The position numbers were made by a program, and so were the translations under genes. The notes beneath the pieces are model-generated. The model searched no databases. It was not told where the DNA came from and saw only the letters and a program-made list of their open reading frames with translations. Shown in pieces: positions 18,768-27,059 of a stretch of DNA of 64,000 nucleotides; position 1 is the first letter of the stretch; the number at the start of each line of letters is the position of its first letter. The stretch is taken from positions 1 through 64,000 of the forward strand of contig NZ_JFZB01000005.1 in assembly GCF_000740785.1 (NCBI RefSeq), in the 5' to 3' direction. The DNA comes from Paenirhodobacter enshiensis. GTDB lineage: Bacteria > Pseudomonadota > Alphaproteobacteria > Rhodobacterales > Rhodobacteraceae.

Positions 18768-18883
18768 TTCCATTGCAACTGGATACAATGGAAATTGCTT
18801 CCAGTTAATATAAAGAATGTAGATCAATGTTCCGATTTAATACGTAAATCAGGAACATTCTGTTTCCATCAATGGCACCATTG
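18768..18883. promoter_or_regulatory. Palindrome-rich AT-rich regulatory region between patB and def
   Basis: Four inverted repeats occur in 116 bases: TTCCATTG-N10-CAATGGAA (18768-18793), AACTGGA-N16-TCCAGTT (18777-18806), AATGTTCCGATTTA against TAAATCAGGAACATT with one bulged A (18826-18859), and CAATGG-CA-CCATTG (18870-18883). The CCATTG half-site recurs four times. The stretch is far richer in A/T than its surroundings. It probably holds both divergent promoters and operators for an unidentified regulator. Confidence 0.7.
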
Positions 18884-18915
18884 CACGGCGGGCGCGCATC
18901 TCCTAAATCTCTGCC

Positions 18916-19458
18916 ATGACACTGCGCCCCATCATCATTCATCCCGATCCCCGTCTCAAGAAGCATTGCGAGCCGGTCGCCGACCTCGACGATTCGATCC
19001 GCAAGCTGGCTGACGACATGCTTGCCACCATGTACGAGGCGCCCGGCGTGGGCCTTGCCGCACCTCAGGTCGGTGTGCTCAAGCGGGTCTTCGTGATGGA
19101 CTGTTCCAAGGACAAGGACGCGGCCCCCGCCCCGATGGTCATGATCAACCCCGAGGTGCGATGGACCTCGGAGGAGACCAACGTCTACGAGGAAGGCTGC
19201 CTCTCGATCCCCGATCAATACGCCGAGGTCACCCGCCCGAAAGAGGTGCGGATGCGCTGGCTCGGCCTCGACGGCCAGACCCACGAGGAGCAGTTCGACG
19301 GACTTTGGGCCACCTGCGCCCAGCACGAGAACGACCACCTCGACGGCAAGCTGTTCATCGACTACCTCGGCCCGCTGAAGCGCCAGATGATCACCCGCAA
19401 GATGGAAAAACTGAAGCGAGAGCGCGCCCGCGCCGCGAAAAGCGCCGACATCCTCTGA
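18916..19458 (+). CDS. def: Peptide deformylase (catalytically intact copy)
   Basis: Removes the formyl group from the N-terminal methionine of new proteins. The 180-residue product has all three motifs: GVGLAAPQ (44-51), EGCLS (93-97, metal-binding Cys 95) and QHENDH (136-141, two metal His and catalytic Glu 138). It heads def, def-like, fmt, the classic formyl-methionine group. Def and Fmt act at opposite ends of the cycle: Fmt formylates initiator Met-tRNA, Def removes the formyl group. Confidence 0.97.
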   Translation: MTLRPIIIHPDPRLKKHCEPVADLDDSIRKLADDMLATMYEAPGVGLAAPQVGVLKRVFVMDCSKDKDAAPAPMVMINPEVRWTSEETNVYEEGCLSIPDQYAEVTRPKEVRMRWLGLDGQTHEEQFDGLWATCAQHENDHLDGKLFIDYLGPLKRQMITRKMEKLKRERARAAKSADIL

Positions 19459-19484
19459 CGCTCCCGGCCGGAAAGGGCCCTGCC

Positions 19485-19985
19485 ATGACCGTGCGCCCCT
19501 ATGTCCCGTTCGAGGACCGCCGCCTCCACACCCCGGCCGAGCCCGTCACCGCGGTGACCGAGACCGTGCGGATGATCTGGGACGACATGATCGAGACGAT
19601 GGACGCCATGCCCGGCGTCGGCCTCGCCGCGCCGCAGATCGGCATCATGCTGCGCCTCGCGGTGGTCGATGCGTCGGACAAGCGCGGCCAGGCGGTGCGC
19701 ATGGCCAACCCCGAGATCCTCCATGCCTCGGGCCAGATGCGCAGCCATGACGAGGCCTCGCCCAACCTGCCCGGCGTCTCGGCGCTGATCGAGCGGCCGC
19801 GCGCCGTCACGGTGCGGTTCCTCAACGACCGCGGCGAGACCGAAGAGCGCGATTTCGTTGGCCTCTGGGCCACTTCGGTGCAACACCAGATCGACCACCT
19901 GAACGGGCGCACCTATCTCGACCATCTGTCGCCGCTGCGCCGCAAGATGCTGATCGCCAAGTCGAAGAAACTGATGCGGAGGTAA
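19485..19985 (+). CDS. Deformylase-like paralogue lacking key active-site residues
   Basis: A 166-residue paralogue of the upstream Def, alignable over its full length. GVGLAAPQ is kept (44-51), but the metal-binding Cys of EGCLS is replaced (EASPN, Ser 92 at that place) and the catalytic Glu of HExxH is Gln 135 (HQIDH, 134-138); both metal histidines remain. By known deformylase chemistry it should be inactive or strongly altered. The reading frame is clean with AAGGG before the ATG, and it sits 26 bases after def and 4 before fmt, so it looks maintained rather than decayed. Possible roles are binding of formyl peptides or ribosomes; this is inference. Confidence 0.88.
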   Translation: MTVRPYVPFEDRRLHTPAEPVTAVTETVRMIWDDMIETMDAMPGVGLAAPQIGIMLRLAVVDASDKRGQAVRMANPEILHASGQMRSHDEASPNLPGVSALIERPRAVTVRFLNDRGETEERDFVGLWATSVQHQIDHLNGRTYLDHLSPLRRKMLIAKSKKLMRR

Positions 19986-19989
19986 TCCG

Positions 19990-20886
19990 ATGCGCGTCGT
20001 CTTCATGGGCACGCCCGAGTTTTCCGTCCCCGTGCTGCGCGCGCTGGCCGCGGACCACGAGGTCGTCGCCGTCTATTCGCAACCGCCCCGCCCCGCCGGC
20101 CGCGGCAAGAAGGAGCGCCCCTCGCCGGTGCATCAGACGGCGCTCGATCTCGGGCTCGAAGTCCGCACGCCGCTGAACTTCCGCTCGGACGAGGCCCGCG
20201 CCGATTTCGCCGCGCTGAAGGCCGATATCGCGGTGGTGGTGGCCTATGGGCTGATCCTGCCGCAGGCCGTGCTCGACGCGCCGGCGAAGGGCTGCCTGAA
20301 CATCCATGCCTCGCTGCTGCCGCGCTGGCGCGGTGCCGCGCCGATCCATCGCGCGATCATGGCGGGCGACGCGGAAACCGGCGTCTGCATCATGCGGATG
20401 GAGGCCGGGCTCGACACCGGGCCGGTGCTGTTGCGCGCGGCGACCCCCATCGCCGCCACCGACACCACCGGCGATCTGCATGACCGGCTGAGCGGGATGG
20501 GCGCGCGGATGATCCTCGACGCGCTCGACCACATCGACGGGCTGATCCCCGTGCCGCAGCCGGATGCCGGCGTGACCTACGCAAGCAAGATCGACAAGGC
20601 CGAGGCGCATGTCGACTGGACCCGCCCCGCGACCGATCTGATCCGCCACATCAACGGCCTCTCGCCCTTCCCGGGCGCCTGGACCATGATCGGCACGGAA
20701 CGCATCAAGCTGCTGCGCGCCGCCCCGGCCGCCGGGGCAGGCACGCCCGGGCAGGTCCTCACCGGCTTCACCGTCGCCTGCGGAAAGGGCGCGCTCGGGA
20801 TCCTCGAGGCGCAGCGCGAAGGCAAGCGCCCGATGCCAGCCGCCGAGGTCCTCAAAGGCCTGCATCTGCCCGAAACCCTGAGCTGA
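19990..20886 (+). CDS. fmt: Methionyl-tRNA formyltransferase
   Basis: Formylates initiator Met-tRNA using 10-formyl-tetrahydrofolate. The 298 residues show the N-terminal [16 protein letters not shown], the formyltransferase signature [20 protein letters not shown] with catalytic Asn and His, and the Asp region [11 protein letters not shown]-terminal OB-like domain is present. It is the last gene of the def operon, only four bases after the deformylase-like gene. Confidence 0.97.
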   Translation: MRVVFMGTPEFSVPVLRALAADHEVVAVYSQPPRPAGRGKKERPSPVHQTALDLGLEVRTPLNFRSDEARADFAALKADIAVVVAYGLILPQAVLDAPAKGCLNIHASLLPRWRGAAPIHRAIMAGDAETGVCIMRMEAGLDTGPVLLRAATPIAATDTTGDLHDRLSGMGARMILDALDHIDGLIPVPQPDAGVTYASKIDKAEAHVDWTRPATDLIRHINGLSPFPGAWTMIGTERIKLLRAAPAAGAGTPGQVLTGFTVACGKGALGILEAQREGKRPMPAAEVLKGLHLPETLS

Positions 20887-20896
20887 CAGCCCCCAT

Positions 20897-20961
20897 TTTC
20901 CATTTCGGCTTTCCATAAATATCCCGGGGGAGTCTCCGCAGGAGACGGGGGCAGAGCCCCC
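20897..20961 (-). repeat. Dispersed two-hairpin intergenic element, copy B
   Basis: Reverse-oriented copy. On the minus strand: hairpin 1 GGGGGC-TCT-GCCCCC (20961-20947), hairpin 2 GTCTCC-TGC-GGAGAC (20946-20932), then CCCCCGGGATATTT and a tail with GGAAAGCCGAAA. It follows fmt but points against it, the only copy that does not match the gene upstream of it. Confidence 0.87.
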
Positions 20962-21054
20962 AATCCCCGACCGGCATCGCGAAACGCCCCCAGGCATCTT
21001 CCCGAACCCCGCCGCGATCCCCATATCGGCACCGGCCCGACCCCGGAGGCGCTC

Positions 21055-21294
21055 ATGCAGGTCATCTTTCTTCTCATCCTCGGCGCGGCGGCGGGGTTTA
21101 TCGCCACCCGGCTGATGCGCCTCGACACCGACATCCCGACGACGGTCGCCATCGGCGCGCTCGGCGCGTTGATCGGTGGCTTCGTGCTGCGCTTCCTCAT
21201 CATGCTCTCGGGTTGGGCCGCGGGTTTCGTCGGCGCGGTTATCGGCGCGATGCTGCTGATCTGGCTGTGGCGGACCTACGGCCCCGGACGCTGA
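21055..21294 (+). CDS. Small GlsB/YeaQ/YmgE-like membrane protein
   Basis: A 79-residue, almost wholly hydrophobic protein with three predicted helices and Gly-rich turns (GAAAGFIATRLM, GALGALIGGF, GFVGAVIGAMLLIWLW). This resembles the transglycosylase-associated GlsB/YeaQ family linked to envelope stress. Role unknown. It starts a same-strand group leading into the SPFH-NfeD pair. Confidence 0.75.
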   Translation: MQVIFLLILGAAAGFIATRLMRLDTDIPTTVAIGALGALIGGFVLRFLIMLSGWAAGFVGAVIGAMLLIWLWRTYGPGR

Positions 21295-21310
21295 GAGGGA
21301 GGCCGCCGGG

Positions 21311-21523
21311 ATGGGGGCACTGATCCTCGGACTGATCCGGACGACCGGGCTGCAGCTTCTGTCCTGGGCTGCCCTGCTGTCGTGGTGGATCCTCACCCGC
21401 CCCGGGGGCTGGGCGATTCTGGCCGCGGCGGCGCTCGTCTGGGCACATCAGACCCCGCCAAACCGGGCTTTCGCACCCGCAACCCCTGCCCCTATAGTCA
21501 GCCAGCAACAACGAGGCGAGTGA
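21311..21523 (+). CDS. Small hypothetical membrane protein
   Basis: A 70-residue product, hydrophobic up to about residue 47 (LLSWAALLSWWILTRPGGWAI is split by a Pro-Gly turn), then polar with Pro and Gln. No family recognised. AGGGAGG lies seven bases before the ATG, and its stop is one base before the next start, which supports translation. A TATAGT near 21493 may be the -10 of an extra promoter for the SPFH gene. Confidence 0.6.
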   Translation: MGALILGLIRTTGLQLLSWAALLSWWILTRPGGWAILAAAALVWAHQTPPNRAFAPATPAPIVSQQQRGE

Positions 21524-21524
21524 C

Positions 21525-22400
21525 ATGTTCGAACTGACCGGCGGCGATACCGTTTTCCTGGCCCTCGCGGCCCTTCTGATCCTCGCGGTCTTCCTCGGCG
21601 TGCGCATCGTGCCGCAATCCGAAAAACACGTGGTCGAACGGTTCGGCCGGCTGCGCGCGGTGCTCGGCCCCGGCATCAACATCATCGTGCCGTTCATCGA
21701 CCGGGTGGCGCATCGGGTCTCGGTCCTCGAACGTCAGCTGCCCTCGACGAAACAGGATGCGATCACCGCCGACAACGTTCTGGTGCAGGTCGAGACCTCG
21801 GTGTTCTACCGCATCACCGAACCCGAGAAGACCGTCTACCGCATCCGCGACATCGACGGCGCCATCGCCACCACCGTCACCGGCATCGTGCGCGCCGAGA
21901 TCGGCAAGATGGAGCTCGATCAGGTGCAGTCGAACCGCTCCGGTCTGATCCACACGATTCAGGAAAACCTCGCCAGCGTCGTCGACGACTGGGGCATCGA
22001 GGTCACCCGGGCCGAGATTCTGGACGTCAACCTCGACGAGGCGACCCGCGCCGCGATGCTGCAGCAGCTGAACGCCGAGCGTGCCCGCCGCGCTCAGGTG
22101 ACCGAGGCGGAGGGCCGCAAGCGCGCCGTGGAACTTTCGGCCGATGCCGATCTTTACGCCGCCGAGCAGCAGGCCAAGGCCAAGCGCATCACCGCCGAGG
22201 CCGAGGCCTACGCGACCTCGGTCATCGCCGAGGCGATCGCCAGGAACGGTCTGGAAGCCGCGCAATATCAGGTCGCTCTGCGTCAGGTCGAAGCGCTGAC
22301 CGAGGTCGGCAAGGGCGCGGGCAAGCAGACCGTGCTGTTGCCCGCGGCGGCGCTCGATGCCTTCACCGATGCTTTCGGGCTGTTGAAGGGGCGGATGTGA
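21525..22400 (+). CDS. SPFH/Band 7 (stomatin/QmcA-like) membrane protein
   Basis: Membrane scaffold of the stomatin/prohibitin superfamily, 291 residues. One N-terminal helix (TVFLALAALLILAVFLGVRI) is followed by the SPFH domain starting VPQSEKHVVERFGRLRAVLGPGINIIVPF, then an Ala/Glu/Arg-rich coiled coil from about residue 185 and a Gly/Ala C-terminus. It forms an operon with the NfeD-like gene, whose ATG overlaps its TGA (TGATG). SPFH-NfeD pairs organise membrane microdomains and protein quality control. Confidence 0.92.
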   Translation: MFELTGGDTVFLALAALLILAVFLGVRIVPQSEKHVVERFGRLRAVLGPGINIIVPFIDRVAHRVSVLERQLPSTKQDAITADNVLVQVETSVFYRITEPEKTVYRIRDIDGAIATTVTGIVRAEIGKMELDQVQSNRSGLIHTIQENLASVVDDWGIEVTRAEILDVNLDEATRAAMLQQLNAERARRAQVTEAEGRKRAVELSADADLYAAEQQAKAKRITAEAEAYATSVIAEAIARNGLEAAQYQVALRQVEALTEVGKGAGKQTVLLPAAALDAFTDAFGLLKGRM

Positions 22401-22663
22401 TGCCGGCCGCCTGGATCTGGATTACCGCGGGGGTGGTGCTGGCATTTCTCGAACTGCTGCTGCCGGGGTTTTACCTGCTCGGCTTCGCCATCGGGGCGGT
22501 GGCGACGGGCGCATTGATCTGGGCGGGGCTGATCGGTTCGGTTCCGGTGGCGCTTCTGGCGCTGGCGGTGATCGCGATTCTCGCCTGGGTCGTGCTGCGC
22601 CGCGCGCTCGGAATCCGCCGCGGCCAGACCCGGATCTGGCACCGGGACATCAACGAGAACTGA
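22400..22663 (+). CDS. Short NfeD-like membrane protein
   Basis: An 87-residue protein with two or three hydrophobic helices (ITAGVVLAFLELLLPGFYLL is diagnostic of the NfeD membrane part) and a short polar tail. It lacks the C-terminal OB-fold found in long NfeD proteins. Coupled to the SPFH gene by a one-base overlap. A GTG one codon upstream could also serve as start. Confidence 0.85.
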   Translation: MPAAWIWITAGVVLAFLELLLPGFYLLGFAIGAVATGALIWAGLIGSVPVALLALAVIAILAWVVLRRALGIRRGQTRIWHRDINEN

Positions 22664-22683
22664 GGCTCTTGCTGCATCGGCGA

Positions 22684-22748
22684 GAGGGGCTCCGCCCCTC
22701 CTGGCGCAAGCGCCAGTTCACCCCGGGATATTTCGGGAAAGCCGAAAG
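22684..22748 (+). repeat. Dispersed two-hairpin intergenic element, copy C
   Basis: Hairpin 1 GAGGGGC-TCC-GCCCCTC (22684-22700), hairpin 2 CTGGCG-CAAG-CGCCAG (22701-22716), conserved TTCACCCCGGGATATTT (22717-22733) and tail CGGGAAAGCCGAAAG. Located after the NfeD-like gene and in the same orientation. Confidence 0.88.
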
Positions 22749-22838
22749 AGAGAGCAGAGGCCGCGCCCTCCGCGGGGAATGGCCGCAGGCGCGGAAGGCG
22801 GGGTTGACCCGGTCCCGCCGGGCGTGACTTATGGCGCC

Positions 22839-23591
22839 ATGGCCCGACGCAAGACGAAATCCGACCCGACTCCTTCCGAAACGCCCGCGCCCGCGGACCG
22901 CTATCCCGCACGCGGGTTGACGGCGCTGGTTCTGACGCTGCGCCGGCTGGCGTTGCGTGCGGTGCTGATCGCGGCGGCGGTGGCGCTGGCGCTGATCGTG
23001 CTGTTCCGGGTGCTGAATCCACCGATGACCTGGACGATGTGGTCCGAATCGCGCCGCCTCGGGGCGATCGACCAGGAATGGACCGACATGTCCGATATCG
23101 CCCCGGTGATGCGCCGCTCTGTCGTGGCGGCGGAGGACGCGAATTTCTGCACTCATTGGGGATTCGACATGGCCGCGATCCGTCAGGCGATGGATGCCGG
23201 CGGCGAGCGCGGTGCATCGACCATCACCCAGCAGGTGGTGAAGAACGTCTTCCTGTGGCAGGGCCGCAGCTGGCTGCGCAAGGCGATCGAGGCCACTCTG
23301 ACGCCGCCGGTCGAGCTGGTGTGGAACAAGCGCCGCATCCTCGAGGTCTATCTGAACGTCGCCGAGTTCAGCGAAGGCGTGTTCGGCATCAATGCTGCGG
23401 CATTTCATTATTTCCGCACCACCCCCGACAAGCTGACCCCACGCCAGGCCGCGCTGCTGGCCGCGGTTCTGCCCGATCCGAAGGGGCGCTCGGCCTCGCA
23501 TCCGTCGCGCTTCGTGCAGCGTCGTGCGAGCGCCATCGAGCAGGGCGCCGAAACCATCCGCGTTGACGGCCGGTCCGCCTGTTTCGAATGA
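22839..23591 (+). CDS. mtgA: Monofunctional biosynthetic peptidoglycan transglycosylase
   Basis: Glycosyltransferase family 51 enzyme that polymerises lipid II, 250 residues. One N-terminal membrane helix (RAVLIAAAVALALIVLFRVL) precedes the domain with VVAAEDANFCTHWGFD (catalytic Glu), GGERGASTITQQVVKNVFLW and ILEVYLNVAEF. No transpeptidase domain. The ATG at 22839 is chosen by family fit; an open frame extends 20 codons further up. A strong terminator follows at 23601-23625. Confidence 0.94.
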   Translation: MARRKTKSDPTPSETPAPADRYPARGLTALVLTLRRLALRAVLIAAAVALALIVLFRVLNPPMTWTMWSESRRLGAIDQEWTDMSDIAPVMRRSVVAAEDANFCTHWGFDMAAIRQAMDAGGERGASTITQQVVKNVFLWQGRSWLRKAIEATLTPPVELVWNKRRILEVYLNVAEFSEGVFGINAAAFHYFRTTPDKLTPRQAALLAAVLPDPKGRSASHPSRFVQRRASAIEQGAETIRVDGRSACFE

Positions 23592-23600
23592 CGAAACGAA

Positions 23601-23625
23601 AAAGGCCCGCACGCGGCGGGCCTTT
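23601..23625. terminator. Bidirectional intrinsic terminator between mtgA and the CAP lipoprotein gene
   Basis: Ten-base stem AAAGGCCCGC / GCGGGCCTTT with loop ACGCG, between convergent genes. Confidence 0.87.
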
Positions 23626-23645
23626 CATCGGATGTCTTCCGGCGC

Positions 23646-24176
23646 TTAGCGCGGCGAGGAATTGCTGTTGCCGGTGACCAGCGTCCACCAGATCTTGCCT
23701 TCCGGCTCCTGGTACCAGCCGATCCCGACCGAGGTGGCCTTCGGATTGATGATGACATCGCGGGTGTCGTGCGTGCTCATCCAGGCCGAAAGGGTCTGGA
23801 TCTCGTTCTCGTAGCTTTCCGAGATATCCTCACCGATGATCTCGCCCGGATAGCCGGCCTGACGACCGCGGTCGAGCGGCGAGGAGCCGTCGGTGCCCCA
23901 GTGCCACGGACGGTTCTGCGCCGCCATGTCCTTCGAATGCTTGTTCGCCGCAACGACCAGAGACGGATCCATCACCACCGGCGTTTCGCCGCGCTTGACG
24001 CGGACGTCGTTGATGTTGGTCAGAACCCGATCGGGGATCTCTTTCGCGACCTTGGAGTCGATTTTGTAGAGTTGCGGCAGCGGCTGGCCGTCGGGGCCGA
24101 GCTTGCTTTCGCTGGAGGAAGAACAGGCCGCCAGCCCCACCGCGGCAAGCACTACCAGAGCCTTAACGCTGTACAT
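23646..24176 (-). CDS. CAP/SCP-domain lipoprotein
   Basis: Predicted lipoprotein of 176 residues: signal VKALVVLAAVGLAAC with lipidated Cys 18. The mature part resembles the bacterial YkwD/CAP fold: NINDVRVKRGETPVVMDPSL, the histidine in ANKHSKDMAAQN, then HWGTDGSSPLDRGRQAGY, a GEDISESY segment and THDTRDVIINPKATSVGIGWY. Bacterial CAP proteins are secreted and often envelope-linked; the function is not established. It is divergent from the L,D-transpeptidase gene. Confidence 0.85.
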   Translation of the reverse strand: MYSVKALVVLAAVGLAACSSSSESKLGPDGQPLPQLYKIDSKVAKEIPDRVLTNINDVRVKRGETPVVMDPSLVVAANKHSKDMAAQNRPWHWGTDGSSPLDRGRQAGYPGEIIGEDISESYENEIQTLSAWMSTHDTRDVIINPKATSVGIGWYQEPEGKIWWTLVTGNSNSSPR

Positions 24177-24367
24177 TCAGAATTACTCCCGGAATTGCAG
24201 GCGTCCCCATACACCCCGTCGTGAACGGGCGCAAACGCACAGTTGCGTGAAATCGCGGGAAATGCACGATCGGGAACATTGGTTTGATTTGCGGGACGCA
24301 AGCGGCCTGTCCTAATCCGGCTTTGTCCACATCGGCCCGAAGACCGGCCGAAACAGGAGGCCTGAAC

Positions 24368-24976
24368 ATGACCGGATCGAATACCCCTTTCAATCGTCGA
24401 GCCTTCCTCGGTAGCGCTGCGCTTGCCGGTGCGGCTCTCGCCGCACCCGCAGCCTTCGCGGAGACCCCGGATGCCGGACAGGTGCAATACGAGGACAACG
24501 CCTATACCAACCCGCGCCGCAACATCGCGAGCTTCCGCGAGCTGGACTGGCAGGACTATTTCACCAACACGAAAAACGGCGTGATCATCTGCGATACCGT
24601 GTCGCGCTGCCTGCATTTCTGGTCCGAGGACCTGTCGGTCTACAAGCTCTACCCGACCTCGGTCCCCGTCGCGCCCGAGATGACGCGGCGCGGCTATACC
24701 TCGGTGGTGCAGAAGGTGCCGAACCCGTCCTGGCGCCCGACACCCTCGATGCGCGCCACCGAACCTTACTGGCCGGCCTATGTGCCGCCGGGGCCGGACA
24801 ATCCGCTCGGCACGCGGGCGCTGTATCTGAGCTGGCAGTATTACCGTATCCACGGCACGCATGACACGCGCAAGATCGGGCGGCCCTCCTCGAACGGCTG
24901 CATCGGGCTCTACAACCAGCATATCGAGCAGCTTTACGACCTCGCCAAGGTCGGCACGCAGGTCGTGATCCTCTGA
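24368..24976 (+). CDS. L,D-transpeptidase (YkuD family), Tat-type signal
   Basis: Cell-wall cross-linking enzyme, 202 residues. A twin-arginine-like signal (NRRAFLGSAALAGAALAAPA, ending AFA) precedes the YkuD domain, whose catalytic part reads IHGTHDTRKIG then SSNGCIGL; Cys is the nucleophile. The usual SHGCIR is SNGCIG here, a variant common in this group as far as I recall. Start at ATG 24368 after AACAGGAGG. May make 3-3 cross-links or attach a protein to peptidoglycan. Divergent from a CAP lipoprotein. Confidence 0.9.
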   Translation: MTGSNTPFNRRAFLGSAALAGAALAAPAAFAETPDAGQVQYEDNAYTNPRRNIASFRELDWQDYFTNTKNGVIICDTVSRCLHFWSEDLSVYKLYPTSVPVAPEMTRRGYTSVVQKVPNPSWRPTPSMRATEPYWPAYVPPGPDNPLGTRALYLSWQYYRIHGTHDTRKIGRPSSNGCIGLYNQHIEQLYDLAKVGTQVVIL

Positions 24977-25002
24977 GCGGATCGCCCGGGTCCGAGGGCG
25001 AA

Positions 25003-25062
25003 GAGGGGCTCTGCCCCTCGGCCTTCGGCCTCACCCCGGGATATTTGGAGAAAGATGAAAGG
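25003..25062 (+). repeat. Dispersed two-hairpin intergenic element, copy D
   Basis: Hairpin 1 GAGGGGC-TCT-GCCCCTC (25003-25019), hairpin 2 GGCC-TTC-GGCC (25020-25030), conserved TCACCCCGGGATATTT (25031-25046), tail GGAGAAAGATGAAAGG. Follows the L,D-transpeptidase gene in the same orientation and faces copy E. Confidence 0.88.
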
Positions 25063-25081
25063 AACAAGAGCTCTCTTTCCC

Positions 25082-25147
25082 ATTCGTCTTTCCACAAATA
25101 TCCCGGGGGTGAATTTGCCTGAAAGGCAAAGAGGGGGCAGAGCCCCC
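25082..25147 (-). repeat. Dispersed two-hairpin intergenic element, copy E
   Basis: Reverse orientation, following hemH on its own strand. Hairpin 1 GGGGGC-TCT-GCCCCC (25147-25133), hairpin 2 TTTGCC-TTTCA-GGCAAA (25130-25114), then TTCACCCCCGGGATATTT. With copy D it forms a tail-to-tail pair between convergent genes. Confidence 0.88.
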
Positions 25148-25154
25148 TGCTTGC

Positions 25155-26207
25155 TCAGACGTCGATCCAGCCGCGCAGGTTTTCCGAGATTACCTCCATC
25201 AGCGCCGCGATATGTGCCGCCTCGTCGTTGAGGCAAGGGATGTAGGTGAAGGTCTCGCCGCCCGCGGCCATGAAGGCGTGGCGGATCTCGCCGTTCACCT
25301 CTTCCAGCGTCTCGACGCAATCGGCCGAGAACGCCGGCGACATGATCGCGATGTTGCGCTTGCCGGCGCGGGCGAGCGCCGTGACATGCTCGACCGTGTA
25401 GGGCTTCAGCCATTCCTCGGGACCGAACACCGACTGGAAGGTGATGTCGATATCGGCCTTGCCCCAACCCAGCCGTTCGCGCAGCAGCCGCACGGTCTTC
25501 GCGCATTGGCAATGGTAGGGGTCGCCCTCCATCAGGTAGCGCTTCGGCATCCCATGGAACGAGGCGACAAGCACGTCGGGGCGCCGGTCGAGCCCGGCAT
25601 AGACCCGCTCGACCGACTGCGCGAGCGCGTCGATATAACTTGGATGATCGAAATACTCGGGCGCGATGCGCACCGCGGGCTGGCGCTTGATCGTCATCAG
25701 CGCACGGAAGAACTGATCGTTCGCCGTGGCCCAGGTGGCGCCGGCATATTGCGGGTAAAGCGGAACGAACACGATCTTCGTGCAGCCCTCGGCCACCATG
25801 CGTTCGACCACATCCTGCGTCGAGGGCTTGCCATAGCGCATACAGAAATCGACCATGACCGCATCGCCGTAGCGCTCCGCCGCAGCGGCGCGCAGCGCGG
25901 CGACCTGACGTTTGGTGATCGTCATCATCGGGCTCTCGTCGGCCTCGGTGTTCCAGATCGAGCGATAATTCTTCCCCGAGCTGAACGGCCGCCTGGTCAG
26001 CACGAACAGCTTCAGGATCGGCTGCCATTTCCACGCCGGGTAATCGACGACCCGCCGGTCCGACAGGAACTCGTTCAGATAGCGGCGCATCGACCAGTAA
26101 TCGGTGCCCTCGGGCGTGCCGAGATTGGCGACGAGAATACCGATCTTCGGCCGCATCACCGGCGGGTGGTCGGCGGGGGCGTGCTCGGGGCGGTAGGTTT
26201 CGCTCAT
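25155..26207 (-). CDS. hemH: Ferrochelatase
   Basis: Inserts ferrous iron into protoporphyrin IX, last step of heme synthesis. The 350-residue product shows NLGTPEGTDYWSMRRYLNEF near the N-terminus, VFVPLYPQYAGATWAT, the catalytic-His segment SFHGMPKRY, HCQCAKTVRLLRERL and the catalytic-Glu region PAFSADCVETLEEVNGE. Length and motifs are complete. The stop is followed directly by element copy E. Confidence 0.96.
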   Translation of the reverse strand: MSETYRPEHAPADHPPVMRPKIGILVANLGTPEGTDYWSMRRYLNEFLSDRRVVDYPAWKWQPILKLFVLTRRPFSSGKNYRSIWNTEADESPMMTITKRQVAALRAAAAERYGDAVMVDFCMRYGKPSTQDVVERMVAEGCTKIVFVPLYPQYAGATWATANDQFFRALMTIKRQPAVRIAPEYFDHPSYIDALAQSVERVYAGLDRRPDVLVASFHGMPKRYLMEGDPYHCQCAKTVRLLRERLGWGKADIDITFQSVFGPEEWLKPYTVEHVTALARAGKRNIAIMSPAFSADCVETLEEVNGEIRHAFMAAGGETFTYIPCLNDEAAHIAALMEVISENLRGWIDV

Positions 26208-26225
26208 GGCGGGTCCTTTCGGGAA

Positions 26226-27059
26226 CTAGCGGCTCGGCCTGTCACAGGCGGGAAGATCGGCACCGTTCAGCGCCTCGGCCAGACGATGCGCGGCGGAGCC
26301 GGGGCGCAGTGGTTTTTGCTGGCTCGGATGCGGTTTCCAGCCGGTCAGCCACACCATGTCGAAGCTCGCCCGCACCCGGCCATCGGGCTCGGCGAAGGCC
26401 TCGGCGTAGCGCGCCAGCGCCCCGGCGATCACCGAGGGGCGGGTGAAATGACGGATCCGGGCATCGAGCGCGTTGGTCTCGCCCATCGCGCGCAGATCGT
26501 GCAGCAGCGCCAGCGGGTCCGGGTAGGTGACCTTGCGAAGCACCCCGTCGGCCACCGGCAGCGCGAAGCCCGCGCGTTGCAGCAGCGCGCCGAGGTCGCG
26601 GATCTCGCCCATCGGCAGCACCCGCGGGCTGAGACCGCCGGTCGCGGCGATCTCGGCCTCGGCGAGGGCGGCGCGCAGCTCTGTCAGGGTCTCGCCGCCG
26701 AACATCACCGCGATGAACAGCCCGTCCGGGCGCAGCGCGCGGGCGCATTGCACCAGCTGGCCGACCGGATCGTTCGCCCAGTGCAGCGCCATCGCGTGGA
26801 TCACCAGATCCTGCGCCCCCTCGGCCAGATCGAGCGTCTCCTCCGGCGCGACAATCCGCGCGCCGGGCAGCACCGCAAGCCAGGGATCGGGAAAATCTGT
26901 GACGATCGCCGGCGCCGTAAACGTTCTGTTAACCTCAAGCAGTCTTTCCTGAAGTTCGGCGGCGGCATCCTCGTGCAGGAACAGTGCGGGCGCGCGGCGG
27001 GCGCGGCTCCGGTGGCGGGCAAGGGCGACGGTATCGGTCAGAACGGGTGGCTTTTCCAT
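26226..27059 (-). CDS. SAM-dependent methyltransferase (BioC/NDUFAF5-like)
   Basis: Class I methyltransferase of 277 residues. The N-terminal ALARHRSRARRAPALFLHED and LQERLLEVNRTF, then LVIHAMALHWANDPVGQLVQ and LRPDGLFIAVMFGGETLTELR match the NDUFAF5/BioC-like group of Alphaproteobacteria. The glycine-rich SAM loop is poorly conserved, so the substrate is unknown. Its ATG (27059) overlaps the ATG of divergent comF by two bases and no ribosome site is visible, so one or both starts may lie further in. Confidence 0.8.
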   Translation of the reverse strand: MEKPPVLTDTVALARHRSRARRAPALFLHEDAAAELQERLLEVNRTFTAPAIVTDFPDPWLAVLPGARIVAPEETLDLAEGAQDLVIHAMALHWANDPVGQLVQCARALRPDGLFIAVMFGGETLTELRAALAEAEIAATGGLSPRVLPMGEIRDLGALLQRAGFALPVADGVLRKVTYPDPLALLHDLRAMGETNALDARIRHFTRPSVIAGALARYAEAFAEPDGRVRASFDMVWLTGWKPHPSQQKPLRPGSAAHRLAEALNGADLPACDRPSR

